From NCBI RefSeq assembly GCF_000178375.1, contig NZ_ADNC01000027.1, forward strand, positions 124,001 through 188,000: a stretch of 64,000 nucleotides of DNA. Reading direction: 5' to 3'. The notes below the pieces were generated by a model, which was given only the letters and a program-made list of their open reading frames with translations, was not told the DNA's origin and made no database searches. Shown here piece by piece: positions 31,559 through 41,652 of this stretch (position 1 is the stretch's first letter; the number at the start of each line of letters is the position of its first letter). The stretch is from Mycoplasmopsis alligatoris A21JP2 (lineage in GTDB: Bacteria > Bacillota_I > Bacilli_A > Mycoplasmatales > Metamycoplasmataceae). The position numbers and the translations under genes are program-made.

Positions 31559-31572
31559 CTTGTATGGTCAAG
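31559..31572 (+). promoter_or_regulatory. Operator 2 of the GntR regulon (transporter operon)
   Basis: CTTGTATGGTCAAG has CTTG/CAAG ends in inverted order. It sits 2 nt upstream of the -35 of the transporter promoter. A second box, TATCAAGA at 31579-31586, overlaps the -35 and recurs at 43209-43216. Confidence 0.6.
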
Positions 31573-31574
31573 AA

Positions 31575-31603
31575 TTGTTATCAAGATGAAAAACATGTAT
31601 AAT
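31575..31603 (+). promoter_or_regulatory. Promoter of the maltodextrin transporter operon
   Basis: TTGTTA at 31575-31580, a 17-nt spacer, and TATAAT at 31598-31603. The leader to the first ATG (31673) would be about 63 nt. Confidence 0.65.
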
Positions 31604-31672
31604 TCAAAAACTTTTTAAACTAATAAATAAAAAAATAAAATATAAAAGATTATTAAATCAAGAAAGACCAAC

Positions 31673-32101
31673 ATGAAGAAATTTAACAAATTAGATTTCA
31701 AAACAAGATTAAGATACGTTATTTTAGGTAAGCGACCACTAGAAAGAAAATCACTACCTAAAGTTGTTGAGTATTTATATTTAAACTTTTCTAACTTTAT
31801 TATTTGCTTAATAATGTTAGCGTTTGCATTACACTTATTTTTAAATAAAGAAAAAGTAAATGGTGAATTTGTTTTAGATTTTCTAAATAAGCCTTTTTCA
31901 AGACTCCTAATTAGTGTAGTTGTTATCTCGTGATTAATACAAATTATGGTTTTTGTTCATATTTTGTACATTCTAGATAAAACTGAAACATTGAAGTGAG
32001 TTGGGATAAGTGCTTGTTTATTAGGCATAGTTGGTTTATGAGTTATTTCAATTCCTTTTGCAATTGTTGCATATATGAAAAATGAAATAGCTTTTGAATA
32101 A
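31673..32101 (+). CDS. Small membrane protein of the transporter operon, 142 aa
   Basis: The basic N-terminus (MKKFNKLDFKTRLRYVILGKR) is followed by about three membrane segments (residues 40-60, 80-105, 112-135). No family is recognised. It is first in the operon that encodes the binding lipoprotein, MalF, MalG and MalK, and two more small membrane proteins of similar plan occur in the same operon (34569 and 40367). They may be accessory transporter subunits; this is inference from position. Confidence 0.75.
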
Positions 32102-32123
32102 AAATAATCTTATGGAGGTTCTT

Positions 32124-34568
32124 ATGAACAAAACAAAAAAATTAGTTATAACAGGATTAGCTTCAGCTTCATTATTATCAGCTTTAGCAGTAATTTCTTG
32201 TGGTTCAAGTACAAATGGTGGAAGCGATAATGGTTCAAACACTGGAACAGGCTCACAATCTGGACAAATAGATAAAAATAAAGAAATTTTATTAGCAGTT
32301 GATGGTCCACAACAAGGTATGTACGATCATGTAGTTGCAGAATTTGCAAAAAGCGAATCATACAAACTAGGATACAGAATTAGATTGATTAAAAAAGATG
32401 TATTTGGTGCATTAGACACATTTGTTGGTCATACAGACAGAAACGTTGTACCTGATTTATTTTATGCACCACAAGATAGAATTACAGATTTAGCACAAAG
32501 AAATGTAGTTTCAGATTTAGATACATTTGATAAATCTTTATTTGATGATGTTTTAGCAGTAACAGGTGCTAGCTCTGACGAAAAAACTCAAGCTAGAACC
32601 TTTGGAACTGTTGTGGGAGCAAATGAAGGTGACAAAACATTTAGTCCAGTAAGAAAACTATTTGGAATTAGACACAATCAAGAAGCTATTGTTTTAGCAT
32701 CAACCAAAGAATTAGCTGGTGTTAAAGCAGATATGGCAAACGATAAAACTAATACACTTGAGGATTTAGTAAAAAGTGGTGAAGCATTTATTAGATTACA
32801 AGACTTTTGATATGGAAATGGTGTTTTAAACGCTGGAATTATGGGATCAAATCCTTCAAAAATGAGCAATGAATTAATTACAAAAATTTTATACTCAGAA
32901 AAAGGAAAAATTACATCTGGTTTTTTAAAAACTAATGCAAACCATGAAGCATTCAAAAAAGGAATTGCTGAAGCTGCTAAAATTTACTTCCCAATTTGAC
33001 AAGCTGCATATAATACAAGTGATGAAGCATATAAAACAACTGTATGAGGAAAAAAAGGTATTGAAAAAGGTAGCCTACAAAAAATGTTAAGTAATGATAT
33101 GGGAGCAGTTCAAGCTGAAATTTGAGCATTAATGAAACAAAGAAAATTCAATTATGCTATTGTTGGAACTTGAGATATTCAAAATGCTTTAAAATCTGCT
33201 GATGCCAAATCATTTGTTAATATTGGTGAAACCTCAAAAGGTAATCAATATGTTCAAGCTGCTGGATCATGATCATATTTAATAAATGCACGTAATAATG
33301 GTGCACATCCTACTAGAGTAAAGGCATTAAAGGAAATTTTAAAATTAATTTTTTCTAAAGAATCATACTACCAATACTTTAAAACTGACTCAAAAGTACC
33401 ATTCTACTTAAACAGTCAATCTGAAGTTAAAAAATTACAAGGTGCAGAAGCTACATTACCAAAACAAAAATTAGATGCAATAATGAAAGAAGCTGGAATT
33501 TCAAGTTTAGAAGACTTATATAAAGAATATGAAAAACAAGCAAAATCATTTGATGAATTAAAAGCTTATAGTGCAAATGGTTGATCAGTTGAAAAAGATC
33601 CTAAAAATCCTTTAGATTCTAAGAATGAAGAAGCAGCTGTTAATTTAGATGCTACAAAATTTAAAGAAATAGAAGCTTCTAAAGTAACTGAATATAATAA
33701 AAACTTTGGAAAAACAACAGGTTTAAGAAATGCTGTAGCTGGTATTTTAGGAGTTGATTTAGATAAATTAAAAGGTAACAATGAACCTTGACAAGTTGGA
33801 TTCGATATTCTAAAAGAAGGATTAAAATTCGATGCAGAAGCTAAAGATGATAAAAATAAATTCTTGAACAGCGCTAAACAAACTGAAAATTCACTACATG
33901 TTAGAAAAATTGAAAAATTCATTTTTGGAGTTGATGGTGATTCACAATCAGATAAAGATGAATTTGATAATAAAGTTGTTGCAGCTTTAAAAGAAAACAA
34001 ACTTGCAGAATTAAAAGCTGAAGCTTTAACAAAAGCTAAACAAGTAAGTGGTTGATTAGCAAAAACTTCAGTAACTGAAGAAGTTATTAAAAAAGCTGTT
34101 GATTTATACTTCAATTTCAATGCTAACAGAGGATTATTAATTGGATTTGTAAATGATTATGTTAAAAATGCTAAATTTGTAAAAGCAGATAAAACAAAAA
34201 CAAACTTATCACTACAACAAGTTTCAGAAGCTATTGCTGAATACGAAAAATCGTTAGCTGTTGACAAAGTTCTTAATGTTGTTACTTCAACTAAAACAAT
34301 CGCTGAAGGTGGACTAGGAATCCTTAAAACTGGAACTCGTGTTGATGGATCTAATCCTCAATTTGGTTCAGTTGCATGAGGTGTTTGAAATGATCAAACA
34401 TTTGGTTCAAAACCATTCTTAATTGAAACACCTGCATTAAAAGCAGATAATGTTACACTTCAACAATTTACAGACGCAGTTGAAGAACAATTACATAATT
34501 TATACAAACAAAAAATAGAAGCAATTAACAGTACTTCATCAGGAAATATAGTTTTATTTACCAAATAA
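32124..34568 (+). CDS. Maltodextrin-type substrate-binding lipoprotein
   Basis: The 814-residue lipoprotein (LAVISC, Cys about residue 27, then a Ser/Gly/Asn linker) is encoded ahead of MalF, MalG and MalK and so should be their solute receptor. The first 430 residues resemble family 1 extracellular binding proteins: EILLAVDGPQQGMYDHVVAEF, VVPDLFYAPQDRITDLAQRN, and AAGSWSYLINARNNG. The remaining 350 residues are extra compared with MalE (about 390 aa) and look helical. GGAGG lies 6 nt before ATG 32124, which is why this start was preferred to upstream ones. Confidence 0.87.
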
Positions 34569-35093
34569 TTGTTTAATAAAATAAAAATTAATATCAACAA
34601 ACAAACATACTATTTTATGCTTGTTTGTTGTTGTTTAATTAGCCTACTATTATTATTTTGATTATTTTCTTCGATTTATTTTCATCCTAATTTGCCTACA
34701 TACGAGGGTAATAAGGATGAAATAGAAGCCTTAGAAAAATCATTTATTAACAATTACTATGTTTCAAAAGTACTTTCATATATATCAAATTCACTTGTAA
34801 TAATAGCGTTTGTTGTCTATCTTACTTTTGCAAGACATAGAATTAAAGTAGGATATGCTTTCTTAATTATTTGAACAATAGTTTTTATATTATTAGCTTT
34901 TGTTCCTCACGCCACCGAGTTTTCACACTCATCAACATTACTAATTATTTTAGGAACTTTTATAAGTATCTTTTCTGCATTAGTAGCTATTCACCTTGTT
35001 TATAGTACAATTCGTCTTCACATAAAAAGAAAAATTCAATATTATGAACAAATAAAAATACATAAGCAAAAACAAAAAAATGGAAAATCTTAA
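34569..35093 (+). CDS. Small membrane protein of the transporter operon, 174 aa
   Basis: The frame is open from a TTG directly after the previous stop (TAATTG); an ATG at 34617 is the alternative start. The TTG start gives a basic N-terminus (FNKIKININKQ) before the first membrane segment, which fits inside-positive topology and was preferred. There are four membrane segments with a polar outer loop (HPNLPTYEGNKDEIEALEKS). The basic tail ends QKQKNGKS, and the last 14 nt overlap malF. Function unknown. Confidence 0.68.
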
Positions 35094-38000
35094 ATTATAT
35101 AACTGGTATGATACAGAATTTGAAACAATTCTGCCTGAACAGTCAAAGTCAATAAAATCATTCAAAAGGCAAGCCCAGAATACTTTTGATAGACGAATTG
35201 ACGCAATTAAAACACGTAAAAATGTTGAAAAAGATTTATTTTTAAGAGCAAGAACAAAATTAGAGGACACTAAAAAACGTGAACTTTCTAGTAACAAAGT
35301 AGCTTACAAAAATCGAATCAAAGTTTTAGAAGAATCTATAAAACAACTTAATTTTTCTAACTCTATCAATTCTTTAATTAGTTTTGAAATCAACAAAATT
35401 AAAACTCAAAGAAAGGAATTATATGCTTATATAAAGGATTTTGAAAAGTCCTTAAAAAACACTGGAGATTCTTTAGAGTTTAAAACAAACTCTCTAAAAA
35501 ATGCTTTAGAAAAATCTAAAAAAGAAGAAGTTCTTATTTTAGAAAAATTTGCTATTTATAATATCGTTAAAAATTATATAAATTCATATAGTGATCTAGA
35601 CTTTGACTTAGCAAAGTTAAGCTCAAAATTAAGTTCTTTTGAAAATGAGTTTATAAAAAGTCAACCCAATTTATCAAATAAACTTAAGGAATTTTATTCT
35701 TCACTAGAAAGTAAAAGACAATTATTTGTTGAAAAGAAAAAAGATTTAGAGAAAAAATATTCTTTAACAATCAAAAAACAAAAAGAATTATTTGCAAGAC
35801 AGCAAAGTAATATTAAACTAGAATTTGACAAAAAAATTCTTGAATTAGAATTTGAGTACAATCAAAAATATCAGCAAAATTTAGAACAAGCTAAAGAAAC
35901 AAAAAAACTTATGCTTGAAAAAATAGATTCTCAAAAAGAAATTATTTTAAATAAAGAAAAATTGAACAATCAAAAAATAGAGCAAATAATATCTAGTGCT
36001 AAATCTAAAGAAGCAGCTATTAATAAATATTATAAAAAAGTTAATTCGCACTTATTTAAATTTGCCAAATTAGATTTAACTCTTGATTATTTCTTGTTTT
36101 TAAATTCTATAAGTAATTATAAAAATGACACATTTACCTTAGATATAGCCAAAAAAAGAAATAATTTAATTAATTCAAAAAACTTTTTAATTGATTTAAA
36201 TAACTTATTTGAAGAAATACATCAAAATTGCAAAGAAATTGAAAAAACCTTACTAACAAAAAACATTTTTGACCAAAAAGCGTTAAATAAAGTTAAAAAA
36301 GTTTTTTATAGTTTTGAAAATAAGATTTCTTATATAAAAATTGCTAAATCTTTATTTACAGCAAAAAAATCTTTTGATTTATCAGGTGTACAAAAAAAAT
36401 ATACATATGAAGCTAAATTTAATAATGATAAATATGAAGCTCTTCTTGAAAAGTCATTTGAGCTAAAAAATACTGTCAATTTGTTCAATAAAGAAAAAGC
36501 CGAAGCAATTTTAGAATTAATAAACTTAGAAAAAAACAATCGTTATGCTGAAGAAAAATTGCTTTTTGAAAATAAGAAAAAAGAGGTTAACACAGTATTT
36601 TTTAGTGGAAAAAAAGAACTAAAAGATAAATTAAGAAACTCTGAAATAACTAAACAAGCTTATCAAAATAAACTTAATGAGCTTAAGATAGAAAAAAAAG
36701 AAGCTATTTATTCTGAAAAACTAAATAGTGAAATTAAAAAGAATAAAGAAATTTTAAAAACTGTCTTTTTTAGAAAAAGTAGTGCTAAAAAAGTTGTTAA
36801 TAAAATAGCTGAATCTAAAATATCAGAATCTCTAAAAACTCATCCAATTGAAATGAACAAAAATGTTAGATGACTAGCGGTTGTTTTAGGTTTCTTATTA
36901 CCAGGATTAAGCGAAATTTTATTCTTCAAACAATATACAAAAGGCTTTTTAATGTTAGCCTTTACAATCTTTGCCTATGCAGCAATTATTCCGTTTGCAT
37001 TTGGTGCATATTGAGAAAAAATGGGTGGTATCCCAGGATTTAGTGATTTAGGGAAAGGTAAATTTAATAGTTCACTAGGAATATTTACTGATGCTAGATA
37101 CTATTTATTTGGAGGAGTTATTTCCGTAATCCTCTTTGTGCTAGTCATAATCTACTTTACAACCTCAGCGATTAGTGCTAATCGTGTAGCTAGAAATTTA
37201 GAAAGAGGATGTAGACCAAGTAAATGAAGTCATACAAAAAGATGATTAAATACTTCAGGATTTCCTTGATTAATTTCTATTCCTGGCTGAATGTTAATGA
37301 TTTTTATTGTTATTGCACCTGTTGTAACATCTGTCTTAATTTCATTTACTAACTATGGATTCATGCACGAAGCACCAGGAAGAACCGTTGACTGAGTTGG
37401 ACTTGAACAATGAGGAAAATGATGAATTTTTAGAGAATTAAACCTTGCTCTATCAATTCAAAGAGTTCTTGTTTGAACAATAATTTGAACATTTGCTAGT
37501 GCTACTTTACCAATTATAGTTGGATTTGCTGTAGCTATTTTAGTAAATAATCATCGTATAAAAGGTAAAAAAATATTTAGATTAATTTATATTGTGCCTT
37601 GAGCTATTCCGGCCTTTGTTACAATACTTTTTTTAAAAAGTGGATTCCAATCTGATGAAGGTTCACTATTTAATTTAATCTTATTAAAACTAGGATTTAT
37701 ATCCAAACCTATAGATTGATGAGCAAGTGTAAATATAATTAAAACTTTATTAATTATTATCCAAACTTGAATCGGGCATGCTTGAATATTCATGCTTGTT
37801 ACAGGTAACTTACAATCTATACCAAAAGATATATATGAAGCCGGTTCTATTGATGGAGCACGAGGTTGAAAACTGTTTAAGTATTTAACTATACCATCAC
37901 TTTTAGCCGCTATAGCACCAATGTTAATTGGTCAATTTGTCGGGGCATTTAATAACTTTACAATTATTGCCCTATTTTCAGGAGGTGGTCCTTCATACCA

Positions 38001-38187
38001 AACACCAACAGTTTTTGGTGAAGGAACTACTGATATTGTAATTTCGTGAGTTTATAAATTAGCTTCTGGAGCTATAAAAGTTGAAGGTGATCAAGCCTTT
38101 GCTGCTGCATTAACCACAATTGCTGCTGGTTTAAGTATAGCCGTTGCTTCAAGAGGATTTATAAGAGCTATGTCAAGGAGGGATTAA
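35080..38187 (+). CDS. malF: MalF-type permease with giant N-terminal coiled coil
   Basis: The 1035-aa protein has two parts. Residues 1 to about 597 are highly charged Lys/Glu-rich helix with no hydrophobic segment, a long coiled coil expected in the cytoplasm. From about 598 come two or three membrane segments, then a normal MalF core (WLISIPGWMLMIFIVIAP, later the EAA loop YEAGSIDGARGWKLFKY that docks on MalK). The frame is one piece only with TGA as Trp, and I saw no stop or frameshift at the junction, so it is a true fusion. It precedes malG with TAATG overlap. The coiled coil might tether the transporter to enzymes, the cytoskeleton or another transporter. Confidence 0.88.
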
Positions 38188-39164
38188 TGAGTTTTTATAA
38201 TTCAAAACTTCAAAGTCGTGTAGTTGACCAAAATCACTATAAACAAAGAAGAATCAAATTAAATCAATCTGATACAAAACCTCCCACTCCTTTTGAAATA
38301 GTTTGATTATTCTTTAATTATGTATTTTTAATTGCATGAGCTTTAATTATTTTATTTCCAATAGTTTCGCTTATAGTTTCGTCATTTAACGTATATAACT
38401 ATCGTTATGTTTCACTTACTCCATTTACTTTTGGATTTGATAACTTTAGATATTTATTTATTCCATTTGGTGAGCCAGTTGAATTTATGGGTACTGGAAT
38501 CACAAGTAAAAGTTATTTTTTAAGGTGATATGGTAACACACTATTTATTGCTGCACTAACAACAATAGTTTCTACAGCATTTGTTGCACTTAATGGATAT
38601 GCTTATTCTAGATTTAGATTCGCAGGTTCAAAACACTCGCTAACTATCATCATGATGATTCAAATGATTCCAGCGACTTCTTCACTTATTTGTTTATACA
38701 TGGTTGTACAAATGGGTGGTTCGCTAGGAGTTTCACCAATCTTTATGCTTGTTATAATTTACTCTGGTCAAGCTATAACTGGAAATACCTTTATGCTAAA
38801 AAGTTATTTAGACACTGTATCAACAGAGTTAGATGATTCAGCTAAAGTTGATGGATGTAGCAACTGAGGATTATTTTTCAAAATTTTAATTCCAGTTATA
38901 AAACCTACATTGGTTATGACTGCACTATGATCATTTTTAATTCCATTTACAGATGTTATACTTCCTAAATTTGTAATTTTTGAATTAAAAGACACAACGC
39001 TTGCTGTTGGTTTAGATACATTTTTATCAACTGAAGCAAAACAAATTAATGCTGGAGCATATGCTGCTGGAGCCTTACTGGCTGCTCTTCCTGCTTTTGC
39101 ATTATTCATGTACTTACAAAGATATATAGTAGGTGGCTTATCTGAAGGGGCCGTGAAAGGTTAA
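38187..39164 (+). CDS. malG: MalG-type sugar permease
   Basis: The 325-aa inner-membrane protein has six membrane segments after a cytoplasmic start (EIVWLFFNYVFLIAWALIIL). Its EAA loop is TELDDSAKVDGCSNWGLFFK, and LSTEAKQINAGAYAAGALLA the typical C-terminal part. It pairs with MalF to form the pore. The start lies within the malF stop (TAATG). Confidence 0.92.
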
Positions 39165-39165
39165 T

Positions 39166-40365
39166 ATGCTTAAGAAAAAAATTATTAATAATAATGTAGA
39201 TGATGCAAACTACGAATTTGAAAAAATTGACTTAGATGCAATGATAGAAGAGATAGGAAATATTAACTCTAATAACACCGGTGCGGAAATAAATCTTGTT
39301 AATTTATCAAAAAAATATGAAGGTAATGATAAGTACACATTAAAAGATATTAATTTAAAAATTGAACCCGGGAAATTTTGTATTTTTTTAGGACCATCAG
39401 GTTGTGGAAAAACTACACTTTTAAGAATGATTGCAGGGTTAAATTCAATAACTTCTGGTGATTTACTTTTTAATGGTAAAAGATATAATAACCTATTACC
39501 AAGCGAAAGAAATATAGCAATGGTTTTTCAATCATATGCGCTTTATCCACATATGAATGTTTATAATAATATTTCATTTGGTTTAAAAATAGCTAAAGAG
39601 AGACGCGATGTTATTGATCGTCGTGTAAAAGACGTAGCAAAAATTTTAAAAATAGAAGATTACTTATATAGAAAACCACGTGATTTGTCTGGTGGACAAA
39701 GACAACGTGTTGCAATAGGACGTGCTATTGCAAGAAAACCACTAGTTTTCTTAATGGATGAACCATTATCAAACTTGGATGCAAAACTACGTGAAAGCAT
39801 GAGACGTGAAATTGTAAATATTCATAGAATGCTAAACACAACAAGTATTTATGTCACACACGATCAACTTGAAGCTATGACTATGGGTGATCAAATCGTT
39901 GTATTTAACGATGGAATGATTCAACAAAATGCAACGGGTAAAGAATTATATTTTAGACCTGCAAATATTTTTGTTGCAAGATTTATAGGTTCTCCAACAA
40001 TGAATATTTTTGATGCTAAATACACAAATAAAGAAATTATTTCATTAGATAAATCGATAAAACTTGATCCTAATTTACCTAAATCACAGTTAATAATGGA
40101 AAATCAAGACTTAGTAATTGGCTTTAGATCTGAAGACATTACCATTAATAGTATTACTTCTAAAAAAGGTTTTGAAGGTACAATAATGAATATTGAATTA
40201 ATTGGTAAAGAACAATTAATTACAGTTGCTATTAGCGAAAAAATAGAAGTTACTGCAACAGTTTCAAATAGTTTAGAATTTAACTTATCACAGAAAGTAA
40301 AAGTTGATTTTGACTTATCAAGAATTCATATTTTTGATAAAAAAACAACAAATAGAATTAACTAA
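39166..40365 (+). CDS. malK: MalK/MsmK-type sugar ABC transporter ATPase
   Basis: The 399-aa ATPase has an additional 40-residue N-terminus before the domain proper. Walker A is GPSGCGKTTL, the Q-loop FQSYALYPHM, the signature LSGGQRQRVAIGRAIARKP, Walker B LVFLMDEPLSNLD, and the switch His TSIYVTHDQ. The C-terminal 130 residues are a TOBE-type regulatory domain with GFRSEDI. This family member energises import of oligosaccharides through MalF/MalG. It starts 1 nt after malG. Confidence 0.96.
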   Translation: MLKKKIINNNVDDANYEFEKIDLDAMIEEIGNINSNNTGAEINLVNLSKKYEGNDKYTLKDINLKIEPGKFCIFLGPSGCGKTTLLRMIAGLNSITSGDLLFNGKRYNNLLPSERNIAMVFQSYALYPHMNVYNNISFGLKIAKERRDVIDRRVKDVAKILKIEDYLYRKPRDLSGGQRQRVAIGRAIARKPLVFLMDEPLSNLDAKLRESMRREIVNIHRMLNTTSIYVTHDQLEAMTMGDQIVVFNDGMIQQNATGKELYFRPANIFVARFIGSPTMNIFDAKYTNKEIISLDKSIKLDPNLPKSQLIMENQDLVIGFRSEDITINSITSKKGFEGTIMNIELIGKEQLITVAISEKIEVTATVSNSLEFNLSQKVKVDFDLSRIHIFDKKTTNRIN

Positions 40366-40366
40366 T

Positions 40367-41017
40367 ATGAACTTAAAAGCAAATTTTTTAAACTATAGAA
40401 CAAGAAAAATTTTAGTTTTAATTGTAACTATTTTACTTGTTGTAATTATTACTCTATTTTCTATGCAAGCTATTTTATACAAGCAAAGAATTATTTTTGA
40501 AAGAGAGTGAATCTCACAAGGATATTTTGCTGAAGAATTAAGTCCTCATGAAATTGAAGCAGCTATTGCTACAAATTTACACTCTTACAATTTAATTCCT
40601 TTATTTAGCGCTTTTATTTCAATTGTATTTGCTCTTTTAGGAATAAGTCTGATTTTATTAATTTCTGGTCAAATAAAGATTTATAAAAACTTAAATAATG
40701 CAAATAAAGAAATAAAAGCTGCCATTTATTTAATAGGATTTTCATTATTATTTGGTTTTATTTTCCTTTCTGTTCAACCTGTTGATATTAAAAGATCATT
40801 TTATTCTGAAGATTTTGGACAAGAAATTTTACAAACTCATGACAGAATTTCCTATGCATATTCATTTATTGCATTCGGCTTAATGTTTTTATGTTTTATC
40901 CTAATAATAAGCTCAATAAGAAAATATGGTTACTTAACAAAAGATAAGATATTAAGCAAACAATTTTTAGAAACAACTAAATTAAATAATGAAATAAAAG
41001 AACTCTTAAATTCTTAA
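40367..41017 (+). CDS. Small membrane protein at the end of the transporter operon, 216 aa
   Basis: About four membrane segments (residues 15-38, 72-97, 118-138, 162-186) surround an outer loop with many acidic residues and end in a cytoplasmic Lys/Glu tail. It starts 1 nt after malK, so it belongs to the operon, and a terminator follows. No family is recognised. It shares the general plan with 31673 and 34569. Confidence 0.75.
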
Positions 41018-41025
41018 TGAGAAAA

Positions 41026-41053
41026 TGCTCGTTGATAAAAACGAGTGTTTTTT
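41026..41053 (+). terminator. Terminator of the transporter operon
   Basis: GCTCGTT and AACGAGT form the stem over GATAA, followed by GTTTTTTC. Confidence 0.8.
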
Positions 41054-41158
41054 CATATTTTTTGTAATTTATAATTATTTTCAATGAAAAATTTCAAAAA
41101 AGCATTTTTTTAAAAATTTTATATTCTTTATATATAATATGAGCATAAAGGAGATTAA

Positions 41159-41578
41159 ATGAACAAATTAAATTATTTGTATACACTACAAGCGTCTTTA
41201 AGCGTTTTAAGTCTAAAAATTAAAAATGCTCACTGACACCTTCAAGGCGAAACCTTTTTTGAAGTGCATGAAGAATTAGATAAATTACATGAAGAAGTAA
41301 GCTCATTTACAGACGAAGTTGCTGAAAAACTTGTAATGTTTGACATGCTAGCATTAGGGTCATACCAAGAAGTATTAAAACAATCTTTAGTTTCAGAAGT
41401 TGAAGCTAAACATTGAAGTGTTAAAGAAGTTTCAACTACTTTTGCTCATGACTTAAAAGTAGTTCTAGACTTTATTGGTACTCTAGAAAACATAGATTTT
41501 AGAGTTCAACCAGTTCTAGATGAAATTGTTTTAATGCTTCATAAAAAAGTTTGAATGTTTTCAAAACTTTCAAAATAA
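41159..41578 (+). CDS. dps: Dps-like ferritin family protein
   Basis: The 139-aa four-helix protein has KNAHWHLQGETFFEVHEEL with the ferroxidase His and LHEEVSSFTDEVAEKL with Asp and Glu at the expected distance, so iron oxidation and storage are likely. Dps dodecamers protect DNA from Fenton chemistry. Many members have a Lys-rich N-terminal tail for DNA binding; this one begins at once with MNKLNYLYTL, so DNA binding by the tail is doubtful. AAAGGAG precedes ATG, with TATAAT about 25 nt upstream. Single-gene unit inside the glucan region. Confidence 0.88.
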
Positions 41579-41589
41579 TTGTTTTAATA

Positions 41590-41616
41590 AAAACTACATT
41601 AGTCATGTAGTTTTTT
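41590..41616 (+). terminator. Terminator of dps
   Basis: AACTACAT and ATGTAGTT form a stem with loop TAGTC, followed by T residues. Confidence 0.85.
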
Positions 41617-41652
41617 ATATAAGGCAAAGAATTAAATACCATAAAGGAAAAT

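Noticed and set aside
32048-32242. Minus-strand ORF over the binding-protein start
   Set aside because: It is antisense to the signal peptide region of the lipoprotein at 32124 and has no supporting signals.
35080-36873. Separate coiled-coil gene before malF
   Set aside because: The frame ends only at a TGA, which is Trp here, and continues straight into the MalF core. It was kept as one fused gene.
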